From NCBI GenBank assembly GCA_964551645.1, contig CAZKDV010000015.1, positions 1 through 33,328 on the forward strand: 33,328 nucleotides of DNA, given 5' to 3'. Shown piece by piece: positions 1 through 7,992 of the stretch. The position numbers were made by a program, and so were the translations under genes. Numbering within the stretch: the stretch's first letter is position 1; each line of letters begins with the position of its first letter. The notes under the pieces are model-generated. The model had not been told where the DNA came from and ran no database searches. It was given only the letters and a program-made list of their open reading frames with translations. Origin of the DNA: CAZKDV01 sp964551645. GTDB lineage: Bacteria > Bacteroidota > Bacteroidia > Bacteroidales > DTU049.

Positions 1-1602
1 GCTTCACCAAGAAAATCTTTTATTTTTTACCCAGATAGGGAACATGATTTTTTTGATCTTTATAAAAACTTTAGTCATTTGATAGTTAATCTTTTTGACG
101 ATAATTTTCATATTTCAAATACTCCTATTTCAAATGCGTATTATTCAATGGGAGCAAAAAATGAGCAATCGTTTCAAATATTCCATATTCAACCTATTGA
201 CACTAATACAAATATTTCCTTAAGATATACTTTATTAAGTTCTCCCGGAGTCTTTCAACACCAAAAATCTGATTTTAGTTCTTTTCATACTAATTTAAAT
301 TACATATCTCCTAAAAAAAATTATTCTACTTTATTTAGTTTGTCTTTGAATAAAGTGAAACTTAATGAAAATGGAGGATTGTTAAATACAGATGAATTCG
401 AAAACAATGAGAATACTGACAAACAATTTATGACAACAAAATTGTTAACAGCAGAAAATCGTTTGAAAAATAACCAATTTCTTTTGCACCAAACACTTAA
501 ACTTTTTAAATTACATAATACTCCTTTATATGCTGGATATTTAGGTGGCTATTCAAATATGAAAAAAGTTTTTGAAGATGCTACTCCAGACTCAATGTAT
601 TATTCAAAATTTAATATAAATGAAAAAAATCTTTATGATAGTTTGTTTACTCAATTAATCTCAAATATTATTTATTTTTCAAATTATACTAATTATGCTG
701 AGACAGACAACAAAATAAAAGTACAACTTGGATTAAAGCATGAGTATATTAAGAGTCAATTTTGCGATATTAAGCATAATAGTAATGATTTAGAAGTATT
801 TGCAAGTCTTGTGTATGAGATTGATTCTTTATGGGAAATAAGTAGTGATTTAGCCTATAAATTTTATGAAGACTCTGAAATTGATATTAGCATTAATGTA
901 ACAAAACTGTTTGATAATGATTATGTGAAGTCATTATCTTTTATAACAGAGTTTTTTAATCAAGATCCTCATTTCTATTATTATAATTATAAATCTAATT
1001 ATCATATATGGCATAATGAATTTAATATCGAAAAAGTATTTACGATAAATGGAGGGTTATCAACTAAGTTTGGAGATATTTATTTAGGGGGATACAAAAT
1101 CAATAATTATGCTTATTATAGCAATACTATTACACCTGCTCAATATGATGGAAATCTTAATGTTTTAAGCACTTCATACACTTTTAAGAAAGATATTAAT
1201 AATTTGTTTGTTAATCTAAATGTAGGCTTACAATTAGTTGATAAAAAAGATATTTTGCATTTGCCAAAGTATTATGGTCAGTTGCAAACAGCTTATAGAT
1301 TCCCTATGTTTAAGAACGCAATGGATATGTGTGTAGGAATTGAAACATTTTGGTTTTCTAAGTATTATGCAGATATTTGGTCTCCTATTATATTACAATT
1401 TCATAATCAAAAGGAAACACAGATAGGTAATTATATATATCCAAATATCTTTGTTGCAGTAAATATTCAGAAAGCAAGATTATTTGTAATGTTAGAAAAT
1501 ATTACAGAAGGGCTTACAAAAAATAACTTTTATGCTATGCCAAGTTATCCTCGAAGCGGAAGAGTAGTTAGGTGGGGCGTTTCGTGGACTTTTATTAATT
1601 AA
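1..1602 (+). CDS. Porin_10-type outer-membrane beta-barrel protein (5' truncated)
   Basis: The frame is open from the first base (codons from base 1 read A-S-P-R-K-S-F), so the gene starts upstream of the window; the TTG at 79 is only an internal codon. About 533 residues are visible, rich in alternating aromatic/polar strands and containing no cysteine cluster or enzyme motif. The last ~60 residues (NIFVAVNIQKARLFVMLEN, then a Pro-Ser-Tyr-Pro-Arg-Ser-Gly-Arg stretch and a terminal WGVSWTF) match the usual ending of the Bacteroidota 'putative porin' family (Porin_10), which closes with an aromatic residue as barrel proteins do. It should sit in the outer membrane; the substrate is unknown. 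ychF begins 13 bp downstream, so co-transcription is likely. The family call rests on remembered C-terminal conservation. Confidence 0.75.
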   Translation, partial: ASPRKSFIFYPDREHDFFDLYKNFSHLIVNLFDDNFHISNTPISNAYYSMGAKNEQSFQIFHIQPIDTNTNISLRYTLLSSPGVFQHQKSDFSSFHTNLNYISPKKNYSTLFSLSLNKVKLNENGGLLNTDEFENNENTDKQFMTTKLLTAENRLKNNQFLLHQTLKLFKLHNTPLYAGYLGGYSNMKKVFEDATPDSMYYSKFNINEKNLYDSLFTQLISNIIYFSNYTNYAETDNKIKVQLGLKHEYIKSQFCDIKHNSNDLEVFASLVYEIDSLWEISSDLAYKFYEDSEIDISINVTKLFDNDYVKSLSFITEFFNQDPHFYYYNYKSNYHIWHNEFNIEKVFTINGGLSTKFGDIYLGGYKINNYAYYSNTITPAQYDGNLNVLSTSYTFKKDINNLFVNLNVGLQLVDKKDILHLPKYYGQLQTAYRFPMFKNAMDMCVGIETFWFSKYYADIWSPIILQFHNQKETQIGNYIYPNIFVAVNIQKARLFVMLENITEGLTKNNFYAMPSYPRSGRVVRWGVSWTFIN

Positions 1603-1615
1603 AAAAATATTTGTT

Positions 1616-2713
1616 ATGGGATTAAAATGTGGTATCATCGGAATGACAAACTCAGGAAAAACAACTTTGTTTAACTGTATGAGTAGCTTCAAGGGTGAAA
1701 TAAGTAATTATGCTTTTAGCAATCAAAAGTCAAATATTGGTGTCGCGACTGTTCCAGATGAAAGATTAGAAAAATTACATGAATTGGTGAGAGCAGAACA
1801 ATTAGTTTTTGCAACTATTGACTTGATTGATATTCCGGGCTTGGTTAAAGGTTCTAGTCTAGGTGGTGGAATTGGAAATTCATTTCTTGCAGATGTGAGG
1901 TTGGCAGATGCTTTAATTCATGTTGTAAGATGTTTTGAAGATGAAAATTTACCTCATATTGAAGGTTCGGTTGACCCTATTCGAGATAAAGAAATCATTG
2001 ATTTAGAGCTACAAGTTAAAGATATCGAACAGATTGAAAAAAAGATGATTAAAGTAGAAAAAGCAATGAAAGTAGGCGAAAAGTCGGCAAAACAGCTATA
2101 CGAATCATTACTAAAAATGAAAAATACTTTAGAGGATTTTAAAAGTATTAGGGATATTGAGTTAGATGAAATTGATAAAGAAATTATATCAGAATTACTT
2201 TTATTAACAGCCAAACCAGTTATATATGTTTGTAATGTTGATGAAAAGTCAATTAACGCTACAAATCCAATTGTTGAAAAGTTTATAAAATCTGTTCAAC
2301 ACGAAAATACAAAAGTTCTTGTTATTGCTGGCTCAATTGAAGCTGATATTGCTACATTTGAAGATGCTGATGAAAGAAAAATGTTTTTACAAGATTTAGG
2401 TTTAGAAGAACCCGGAATTAATAAACTGGCAAAAGCAGCTTATGACTTATTGAACTTGATTTCGTTTTTTACCATCGGAGGAAAAGAAAATCGTGCTTGG
2501 ACAATTCGCAAAGGAACTAAAGCACAAAATGCAGCAGGGGTTATACATAGCGATCTTGAAAGAGGATTTATTCGTGCTGAAGTAATTTCATATAATGACT
2601 ATATTACTTACAAAACAGAACAAGCATGTAAAGAAAATGGGAAAATTCGATTAGAAGGGAAGCAATATCTGGTTCAAGATGGCGACATTATGCACATAAG
2701 GTTTAATGTGTAA
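1616..2713 (+). CDS. ychF: Ribosome-associated P-loop ATPase YchF (Obg/OLA1 family)
   Basis: A 365-residue protein of normal YchF length. In order it shows an N-terminal P-loop (GMTNSGKTT, residues 9-17), switch II DIPGLVKG, the nucleotide-specificity motif in VCNVDE (NxxE, which in this family favours ATP over GTP), a central coiled-coil insert (about residues 125-185) and a C-terminal TGS domain with the GTKAQNAAGVIHSD stretch. YchF binds ribosomes and is linked to stress and redox responses. The ATG at 1616 gives the family-typical MGLKCGI start. Oddities: the P-loop usually reads GLPNVGKST, and the segment after switch II is GSSLGGGIGNSFLADVR rather than the common GASKGEGLGNKFL. It lies 13 bp after the porin and 18 bp before the peptidase gene. 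Confidence 0.93.
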   Translation: MGLKCGIIGMTNSGKTTLFNCMSSFKGEISNYAFSNQKSNIGVATVPDERLEKLHELVRAEQLVFATIDLIDIPGLVKGSSLGGGIGNSFLADVRLADALIHVVRCFEDENLPHIEGSVDPIRDKEIIDLELQVKDIEQIEKKMIKVEKAMKVGEKSAKQLYESLLKMKNTLEDFKSIRDIELDEIDKEIISELLLLTAKPVIYVCNVDEKSINATNPIVEKFIKSVQHENTKVLVIAGSIEADIATFEDADERKMFLQDLGLEEPGINKLAKAAYDLLNLISFFTIGGKENRAWTIRKGTKAQNAAGVIHSDLERGFIRAEVISYNDYITYKTEQACKENGKIRLEGKQYLVQDGDIMHIRFNV

Positions 2714-2731
2714 TTTTTATTTTTGAATTAA

Positions 2732-5176
2732 ATGAAGCATAGCATATTAACATTTACTATTATATTGTGTTTTTCATTTAGCGTATTTACACAAATTTCT
2801 GAGTATGGATTGCCGTATTCATTTGTTAATTCAAATAAATCACATTTAGCTAATTTTATTCCAAAGTATATAATTGAAAAAATTGATATTGAATCATTTA
2901 AGAATGAAGATATATTGATGGATAACAAAGAAGTACCTTGGCGTTTTGGAGTTAATATTGATGTGTCTATTTCTAATAAAAAACATGGAATATGGGATAC
3001 TTTGAGTGATGGAACAAAAATTTGGCGAATTGCTATCGTTTCAAAAGGTGCTTTAACGCTTAATTTAACTTTTAATAAATATAAATTGCCAAAGGGTGCT
3101 AAGTTATTTATTTATAGCGCTGATAAAACTGATATTATAGGAGCATTTACGCATAAGAATAATCAAGTTGATGAGTTTTTTGCAACAACATTAATTAGCG
3201 GAGACGAAATAATTATAGAATATTCTGAACCATCGGAAGTTGAGTTTGAAGGAGAACTTGAAATTAATACAGTAACTCATGCTTATAGAGGCATTTCTCA
3301 ATATTTTAAGTCATTTGCTAGTTCTGAAAATTGTAATATTAATGTTGCTTGTCCGCAATCTCTTGGATATGATGACCAAATTAGAAGTGTTTGCATGCTT
3401 GTAACTGGAGGAAATGGCTTTTGCACAGGCGTTTTGCTCAATAACACTATGCAAGATGAAGTTCCTTATGTTTTGACAGCTAATCATTGTTATTCAAATC
3501 CTTCTACTTTGGTATATTGGTTTAATTGGGAAAGTGAGTTTTGTGAAAATCCTTTGCAAAAACCTTCTTATGATGCAATGAGTGGTTCAGTACTTCGTGC
3601 TAAATGGAGCGAAACAGACTTTTGTTTGTTTGAGTTGCTTCAAATTCCACCATCGGATTATAATGTGTTTTATGCCGGATGGAACAGAACAGATGAGTTA
3701 TCTTTAACAGAAAAAGTTGTCGGAATACATCATCCTTCCGGAGATATTAAAAAAATAAGTTGGGCAAATGAAGGTGTTTTAGCTACTTCGTATTTGCAAA
3801 ATCAAGAACATGGAGATAGTAGTTATTGGAGAATTGCAAAATGGAGTGATGGCACAACAACTGAATCAGGTTCATCGGGTTCGCCTTTGTTTGACATAAA
3901 TAAGAGAGTAATTGGACAGTTGCGAGGTGGTTATTCATCGTGCAATAATGTTAGTTCCGACTGGTATGGAAGATTTACAAGTTCGTGGGATGGAAATAAT
4001 ACACCTGAAACAAGTTTGAAAGACTGGCTCGATCCTAATGATAAAGATTTAGCTTTTATTGATGGATTTGACCCGAAATGGAACTATGACTATGATTTAC
4101 AGTTATTGCATATACTAATGCCGAAAAATGCCTATTGCACTTCTGAAGCAACAGAAATTATTTTGGTTATGAAAAATATTGGCAAAGAAGAAGTAACAAG
4201 TGCCAAACTATCGTATGTTTTGAATGATAAAGAAAAATCATTGAATTGGAGTGGAAGTCTAAATAAAGGCGAGTCTATTGTTGTTGCTATTGATACTGTT
4301 TATTTAGATTATGGCAATCAGTATTTTTTAAAAGCTTTTGTGTCAAATCCTAATGGTTTGCTTGACCAAAATAATGATAATGATACACTTATTAAACAAA
4401 TAAATGTTGCAGAAAAATTTTTACTTCCTTTATATGAAGACTTTGAAGGCTTACATTTGGTTCCTATATGTTGGGAGCAAAAATATGTAAAAGGATGGAT
4501 CGATTGGAAAAAAAATAGTGGTGGTCAGTATGCTAAGCCTCAAACAGCCTATTCTGGAGCATGGAATGCTTTTCTTTATAGCACAATGAGTGATAACTTT
4601 GCAACAAAAATTATCAGTCCACCTTTAGATTTTAGCTTTGTATCTAATTCCATTTTAACTTTTGCTCATGCACAAGCAATCAAAGCAGGGAAATATAATG
4701 ATAAGCTAAATGTTTATGTTAAAATGTTAAGCGATGAAGAATGGAGATTATTAGCTTCGTTTAATGAGCCTATTGAGGAGTGGGAAATACAAACAGTACA
4801 AATACCTAATGATATTACTTCTATTTGTCAAATAGCTTTTGAGGGCATTCTTGAGGGTGGCTATGGCGTGTGTATTGATAAAGTTCAAATTAGTGGGCAT
4901 AATGCAAGTGTTGAAGATAAAATAAATAGTGATATGCTTTTTATATTCCCAAATCCAGCTAAAAATGAAGTTTTTATTAAAGGAAAGTTTAATGATAAAA
5001 ATTATGATTTGTTGTTGAGCGAAATAAATGGGAAGTCTGTAAAAGTATTGACCAATAATAAAATTGAGAATAATGTTATCAGATTTGATGTTACAAATGT
5101 TTCATCAGGAGTTTATGTTTTGTATGTTTATTCTGATAATCAGTGTTTTGTAAAAAAACTTATAATTCAGGATTGA
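2732..5176 (+). CDS. Secreted trypsin-like (S1, lysyl-endopeptidase-like) protease with T9SS type A sorting domain
   Basis: 814 residues. An N-terminal signal peptide (hydrophobic ILTFTIILCFSFSVF, cut near FTQ) is followed by a propeptide-like region to about residue 195. A chymotrypsin-fold domain carries VLTANHC (His252), TDFCLFEL (Asp296) and SGSSGSPLF (Ser382), the catalytic triad in the order and style of Achromobacter-type lysyl endopeptidases; QLRGGYSSC also resembles that family. Six or more cysteines are spread through the domain. Next come a CARDB-like segment (about 450-560), a MAM/jelly-roll-like segment (about 570-725), and a C-terminal type A sorting domain from FIFPNPAKNEV to the end, predicting T9SS export and surface attachment. 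Lysine specificity is inferred. The gene ends 5 bp before the convergent cdaA stop. It probably shares a transcript with ychF, although a TAnnTTTG-like element lies at 2718-2725. Confidence 0.85.
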   Translation: MKHSILTFTIILCFSFSVFTQISEYGLPYSFVNSNKSHLANFIPKYIIEKIDIESFKNEDILMDNKEVPWRFGVNIDVSISNKKHGIWDTLSDGTKIWRIAIVSKGALTLNLTFNKYKLPKGAKLFIYSADKTDIIGAFTHKNNQVDEFFATTLISGDEIIIEYSEPSEVEFEGELEINTVTHAYRGISQYFKSFASSENCNINVACPQSLGYDDQIRSVCMLVTGGNGFCTGVLLNNTMQDEVPYVLTANHCYSNPSTLVYWFNWESEFCENPLQKPSYDAMSGSVLRAKWSETDFCLFELLQIPPSDYNVFYAGWNRTDELSLTEKVVGIHHPSGDIKKISWANEGVLATSYLQNQEHGDSSYWRIAKWSDGTTTESGSSGSPLFDINKRVIGQLRGGYSSCNNVSSDWYGRFTSSWDGNNTPETSLKDWLDPNDKDLAFIDGFDPKWNYDYDLQLLHILMPKNAYCTSEATEIILVMKNIGKEEVTSAKLSYVLNDKEKSLNWSGSLNKGESIVVAIDTVYLDYGNQYFLKAFVSNPNGLLDQNNDNDTLIKQINVAEKFLLPLYEDFEGLHLVPICWEQKYVKGWIDWKKNSGGQYAKPQTAYSGAWNAFLYSTMSDNFATKIISPPLDFSFVSNSILTFAHAQAIKAGKYNDKLNVYVKMLSDEEWRLLASFNEPIEEWEIQTVQIPNDITSICQIAFEGILEGGYGVCIDKVQISGHNASVEDKINSDMLFIFPNPAKNEVFIKGKFNDKNYDLLLSEINGKSVKVLTNNKIENNVIRFDVTNVSSGVYVLYVYSDNQCFVKKLIIQD

Positions 5177-5181
5177 TAAAT

Positions 5182-5991
5182 TTAATCTTTTAAAAATTCC
5201 ATTTCAAGATATTCTTTTAAAGTATCTATTGATATATTTTTTTGAAATTCGCCTTTAATTGCAATAGAAACTTCACCCGATTGTTCGGATACTACAATTG
5301 CAAAAGCATCAGTACTTTCAGCAATTCCTAATGCTGCTCTATGTCTAAGTCCTCGTCCTTCAAGCAGTTCCGAATTGTCGGATAGTGGCAAAATACACTT
5401 TGCAGCTTTAATTTTATTTCCAGATATTATCATTGCTCCATCATGTAAAGGAGTGTTTTTCCAAAATATATTTTCTATTAGCGATGATTTAATTTTTGCG
5501 TCAATTTCAACGCCAGTAGTTATTATTTCATTAAGTTGATTTTTTCTTGTTAAAATTATCAATGCTCCTATTTTGTTTTTTGAAAGTTTTGAAATTGAAT
5601 CGATTAACTCATTTATGTCAAATTCTAACAAAGTAGAAATATTGATTTTCCAGAATAAAAATCGTCTTTTTGTTTTTTCAATAAAATCTTGTTGCCCAAT
5701 CATAAGCAAGAATTTTCTTATTTCTTGTTGAAAAACAATTATCAAGGCAATAACTCCAACACTAATAAATTGTCCAATAATTTCACTTAACAATTTCATA
5801 TCTAAGTATATAACTAACTTCCATATTAGATAAATAGTTATGATTCCAAAAAAGATATTAATTGCAACAGTACCACGAATTACTTGGTACAATTCATACA
5901 ATAAATAGATAACTAACAGTAAATCAAGTATATCTATTAGTTTTAAATTTAAAAAAAACTCTTTTATCGTAAAAATAATACCTAAGTCCAT
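5182..5991 (-). CDS. cdaA: Diadenylate cyclase CdaA (c-di-AMP synthase)
   Basis: Makes cyclic di-AMP from two ATP at the inner face of the membrane. From the ATG at 5991 the protein has 269 residues: about three N-terminal membrane helices (LIDILDLLLVIYLLYELY; INIFFGIITIYLIWKLVIYL; FISVGVIALIIVF), then the DAC domain with the catalytic DGA (184-186, in LHDGAMIIS) and RHR (216-218, in GLRHRAALG). The frame stays open to a TTG at 6066, but the ATG is preferred: it gives the normal family N-terminus, and a Bacteroidota -7 element (TAAATTTG, minus strand, 6013-6006) lies between the two candidates. In many Bacteroidota folP sits just upstream; here the upstream neighbour is the accessory patch and I see no folP remnant. 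Convergent with the protease gene, 5 bp apart. Confidence 0.93.
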   Translation of the reverse strand: MDLGIIFTIKEFFLNLKLIDILDLLLVIYLLYELYQVIRGTVAINIFFGIITIYLIWKLVIYLDMKLLSEIIGQFISVGVIALIIVFQQEIRKFLLMIGQQDFIEKTKRRFLFWKINISTLLEFDINELIDSISKLSKNKIGALIILTRKNQLNEIITTGVEIDAKIKSSLIENIFWKNTPLHDGAMIISGNKIKAAKCILPLSDNSELLEGRGLRHRAALGIAESTDAFAIVVSEQSGEVSIAIKGEFQKNISIDTLKEYLEMEFLKD

Positions 5992-6066
5992 CAATGAAAT
6001 TTTTGCAAATTTACTATTTATTGCGGTGATTTTAGGTTTTTTTATTTGCTTGCTTTTCTTTGTCAA

Positions 6067-6476
6067 TAATTTTATTGGCTCAAAACTTAATAGGAGTGCT
6101 AATTTTTACAATCGGAGCAAAATCATTATATCTCTGCAAAATCTCAAAAAAGGGAATAAAAATGGCTTATACGGCAATAAAATTATTAATGATTAATTGT
6201 CCATTAAACCAAGCTTTCGTTGGGTGTTAGTGTGGTTTTAGCTTGCCTATTTATATTTTTTTTGAAGCCTTGAGCAAATTGAGAGAAAAATAAAAATTTG
6301 CTCAATTCCACGAAGAAATTCGGATATTCAGCAATATTGAGTGATTTAAACTTATTGCTATGAATGTAATGGTTTGGGTATTGCCGAAGGCGGGGAATTT
6401 CCTGCCAAGCTACCCAAAAGTTGAAGCGGGTTACAAACCCTCGATACCACTGAAACCCTTACTGGCTATACCGCGT
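6067..6476. other. Non-coding structured spacer A at the left edge of the accessory patch
   Basis: I find no gene here. The part from about 6219 to 6476 differs from the AT-rich background: it has GC-rich blocks and several self-complementary segments. TTTGGGTA (6373-6380) pairs with TACCCAAA (6411-6418), enclosing a second imperfect stem (GGCGGGGAA with TTTCCTGCC). GGGTTACAAACCC is a short hairpin. The 11-mer GGAATTTCCTG (6394-6404) recurs in spacer B at 7228-7238. The two ends (GTGTGGTTTTAGC near 6230 and the complement of GGCTATACCGCG near 6464-6475) are only loosely complementary. The left limit is unclear; a candidate is GTTGGGT at 6219-6225. Confidence 0.5.
6270..6305. repeat. 11-bp perfect inverted repeat (hairpin) in spacer A
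   Basis: TTGAGCAAATT (6270-6280) is the exact complement of AATTTGCTCAA (6295-6305), with a 14-base purine/AT loop. Read on the minus strand it lies downstream of the barrel gene, and an A-run follows, so it is not a standard terminator. It may mark the end of the array transcript or be part of the spacer fold. Confidence 0.55.
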
Positions 6477-6490
6477 GTTGGTACCAGTAA
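6477..6490. repeat. Left arm of the inverted repeat enclosing the barrel gene
   Basis: GTTGGTACCAGTAA lies 4 bp beyond the stop codon (minus strand) of the barrel gene. It matches the reverse complement of 7161-7174 at 13 of 14 positions. Similarity stops abruptly on both sides. Confidence 0.7.
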
Positions 6491-6494
6491 TTTT

Positions 6495-7139
6495 TTAAAG
6501 TTTATATCCAATCGTCAAATTTAAAGTCAGTGTTTTATCATTCACTTTACCGCCTAAATTCCCTGTTTGTGCAGGCCAATCAGCCACTTTATCAAAATTC
6601 AAGTAATAATCTGCTCGAAGTCCTATTTGTACTTTTGATAAATCATATTTAATTCCACCACCTAAAATCAATCCAATGTTATATTTTTTTAATGCATCAA
6701 TTTCATTTAAACCATTGAATTCTTTACTGTAACTTGCCAAGTAATCAAATCGAGGACCAACACTGATGAATGGTAATATCTTATCCTTAATCGGATATTT
6801 TATATCCAAAATCGTATTTATTGTAATATAATCCAACTTTACCTTTTCAGTTTTTTCATCAATCGGCTCGCCTGTTTCAGTTGTAAATGTTAGAGTTCCT
6901 TTACCGCCTTTTCTTATAAATCCTAAATTACTTGAAAGATTAAAACACTTATTTTCAAGGTAATCTATACCCGCAAACACTGAATAACCTATCAAAGTCT
7001 CATTGTATGGGGCTAAATCTAAATTGCCAATTTTCCAATCAAGTTTTGACCAAGTTGTCCCTGTTTGAATTTTCACAGTTTGTCCAATAGCAAGATTTGA
7101 TAGAAGTAATCCAAATACTAATAGCTTTAATTGTTTCAT
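6495..7139 (-). CDS. Outer-membrane beta-barrel protein (PorT/OmpW-like, small barrel)
   Basis: 214 residues starting with a clear signal peptide (MKQLKLLVFGLLLSNLAIGQ, cleavage expected after AIG or IGQ). The mature part alternates polar and hydrophobic residues in about eight strands, with the repeated short-turn layout of Bacteroidota 'outer membrane beta-barrel' proteins (PF13568-like), and ends in LTLNLTIGYKL, a typical barrel-closing strand. LDIKYPIKDKILPFISVGPR and YNIGLILGGGIKYDLSKVQIGLRADY are characteristic of the family. Expected location is the outer membrane; ligand or role unknown. The gene sits alone between a matching inverted repeat and structured spacers, with no promoter visible directly upstream, so expression may depend on transcription through the lipoprotein gene at 7361-7963. 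Confidence 0.7.
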   Translation of the reverse strand: MKQLKLLVFGLLLSNLAIGQTVKIQTGTTWSKLDWKIGNLDLAPYNETLIGYSVFAGIDYLENKCFNLSSNLGFIRKGGKGTLTFTTETGEPIDEKTEKVKLDYITINTILDIKYPIKDKILPFISVGPRFDYLASYSKEFNGLNEIDALKKYNIGLILGGGIKYDLSKVQIGLRADYYLNFDKVADWPAQTGNLGGKVNDKTLTLNLTIGYKL

Positions 7140-7160
7140 GATATTTATCGGTTTTTGTTA

Positions 7161-7174
7161 TTATTGGTACCAAC
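7161..7174. repeat. Right arm of the inverted repeat enclosing the barrel gene
   Basis: TTATTGGTACCAAC lies about 20 bp upstream of the barrel gene's ATG (minus strand). It is the 13/14 complement of the left arm at 6477-6490; spacer B begins immediately after it. Confidence 0.7.
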
Positions 7175-7342
7175 GGTTTGTGGCTTTGCGCCGTTTGTTA
7201 ATGTTTGCCGCCGGTGATTAAATTTACGGAATTTCCTGATGTTAAAACACCGAGTACGCCGCCGCCACTACGTACCTGATCCAAACTTGTACAGGCGGCG
7301 TTTACGCAAAAGCTGTCTCTTTCCAAATGGCGCAAAACCACG
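7175..7342. other. Structured GC-rich spacer B between the two candidate cassettes
   Basis: 168 bp whose ends are complementary: GTGGCTTTGCGCC (7180-7192) pairs with GGCGCAAAACCAC (7329-7341) at 12 of 13 positions. Inside, GCCGCC blocks (around 7207-7212 and 7258-7266) can pair with GGCGGC at 7294-7299, so a single strand could fold into a long imperfect hairpin. The 11-mer GGAATTTCCTG (7228-7238) is shared with spacer A. It is about half G+C by eye, against the AT-rich surroundings. A large imperfect palindrome between single genes, with AAC at one outer edge and GTT at the other, is the general plan of integron attC sites. The canonical GTTRRRY/RYYYAAC boxes are not met, so this remains an analogy. 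Confidence 0.55.
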
Positions 7343-7360
7343 GTTAGCGGTAGGCAATTT
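7343..7360. repeat. Left arm of the inverted repeat enclosing the lipoprotein gene
   Basis: GTTAGCGGTAGGCAATTT directly abuts the lipoprotein's stop codon (minus strand TAG at 7363-7361). It matches the reverse complement of 7993-8010 at 17 of 18 positions. Confidence 0.8.
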
Positions 7361-7963
7361 CTATTTACCCAACTCTGTGTTTAGTCTCTCCGTGTCGGGT
7401 GTTAATTTTGTCATTGCTTCATTTATACCCTGTCTCACTGCCTCTAAATACGCAACACGCTGAAGATTTATTCTATTATAATTAGTCTTGGAATAATAAC
7501 CTTGATCTAACTTACTATATCCACTACCTCTGTAGGAGCCTATTAGTCTTCGCTTAGCGTCCATTATGTCAATCTGAACTTCAACAGACGCCTTAGCAGA
7601 TGCAAATGGAACTCCGCAAACATTTAGTAAGGTCACTGTATACATACCTAACAAGCCCCCCCATAGACTTAGTTTTGTCTTAATAGTATTTACTTTAAGC
7701 ACCAAATAACCCCTTTTTTCACCATATGGATTGGTTATTATTTCAGTTGCTTGTCTGTCAAATAGTGTCTTAACGTCTTGAGGGTTTGCGCCAATTGTTT
7801 GTCCATTAGGGTCAACGATTGCAACAAGATTGTTTTCCACATAACTCTCCATAGCAGGTAACTTGTTTGATAAGGGTTGACCAGTCGGATTTAGAAGTTT
7901 GGGATCTAATTGTTTGCATCCTAGTAAAATTACTGCTGCAACTAGAAAGATTGTCTTTTTCAT
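7361..7963 (-). CDS. Lipoprotein of unknown function in candidate cassette 2
   Basis: 200 residues. MKKTIFLVAAVILLGC is a clear signal peptide II with the lipobox LLGC (Cys16), so the mature protein is lipid-anchored. A hydrophobic glycine-rich stretch (about residues 98-120, LSLWGGLLGMYTVTLLNVCG) is too polar at its edges for a confident membrane helix. It is followed by an amphipathic strand segment (ASVEVQIDIMDAKRRLIGSY) and a C-terminal helical region (VRQGINEAMTKL). I do not recognise the family. The strand-helix pattern around 'VEVQIDIMDAKRRLIGSYRGSG' recalls small periplasmic lipoproteins that assemble on the envelope, but that is weak. The codons look less AT-rich than in the neighbours, which together with the flanking 18-bp repeats suggests acquisition. 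Confidence 0.65.
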   Translation of the reverse strand: MKKTIFLVAAVILLGCKQLDPKLLNPTGQPLSNKLPAMESYVENNLVAIVDPNGQTIGANPQDVKTLFDRQATEIITNPYGEKRGYLVLKVNTIKTKLSLWGGLLGMYTVTLLNVCGVPFASAKASVEVQIDIMDAKRRLIGSYRGSGYSKLDQGYYSKTNYNRINLQRVAYLEAVRQGINEAMTKLTPDTERLNTELGK

Positions 7964-7992
7964 GCTTTTTAGATTTTAGGTTAATTGTTCAA

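Larger units (their letters stand above)
6477..7174 (-). mobile_element. Candidate single-gene cassette 1 (barrel gene between inverted repeats)
   Basis: A 698-bp unit holding one minus-strand gene and bounded by a 14-bp inverted repeat (GTTGGTACCARTAA reading inward from each end) with one mismatch. It is flanked by GC-rich structured spacers and has no recognisable promoter of its own. The layout parallels the neighbouring unit 7343-8010, whose repeat has a different sequence but also opens with GTT. No transposase or recombinase lies inside, so movement is inferred only from architecture. Confidence 0.45.

Noticed and set aside
2718..2725. TATTTTTG as a separate promoter of the protease gene
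   Set aside because: It would place initiation on the ATG itself and has no TTG upstream; co-transcription with ychF is simpler.
6067..6494. folP remnant upstream of cdaA
   Set aside because: Scanning the complement near 6067-6180 showed no dihydropteroate synthase motif and only short open frames with stops.
7239..7463. Plus-strand open frame of 74 codons (MLKHRVRRRHYV...)
   Set aside because: It covers spacer B and the 3' part of the lipoprotein gene in antisense. Its arginine-rich start comes from the GCC-rich palindromic DNA, and there is no start signal or family match.
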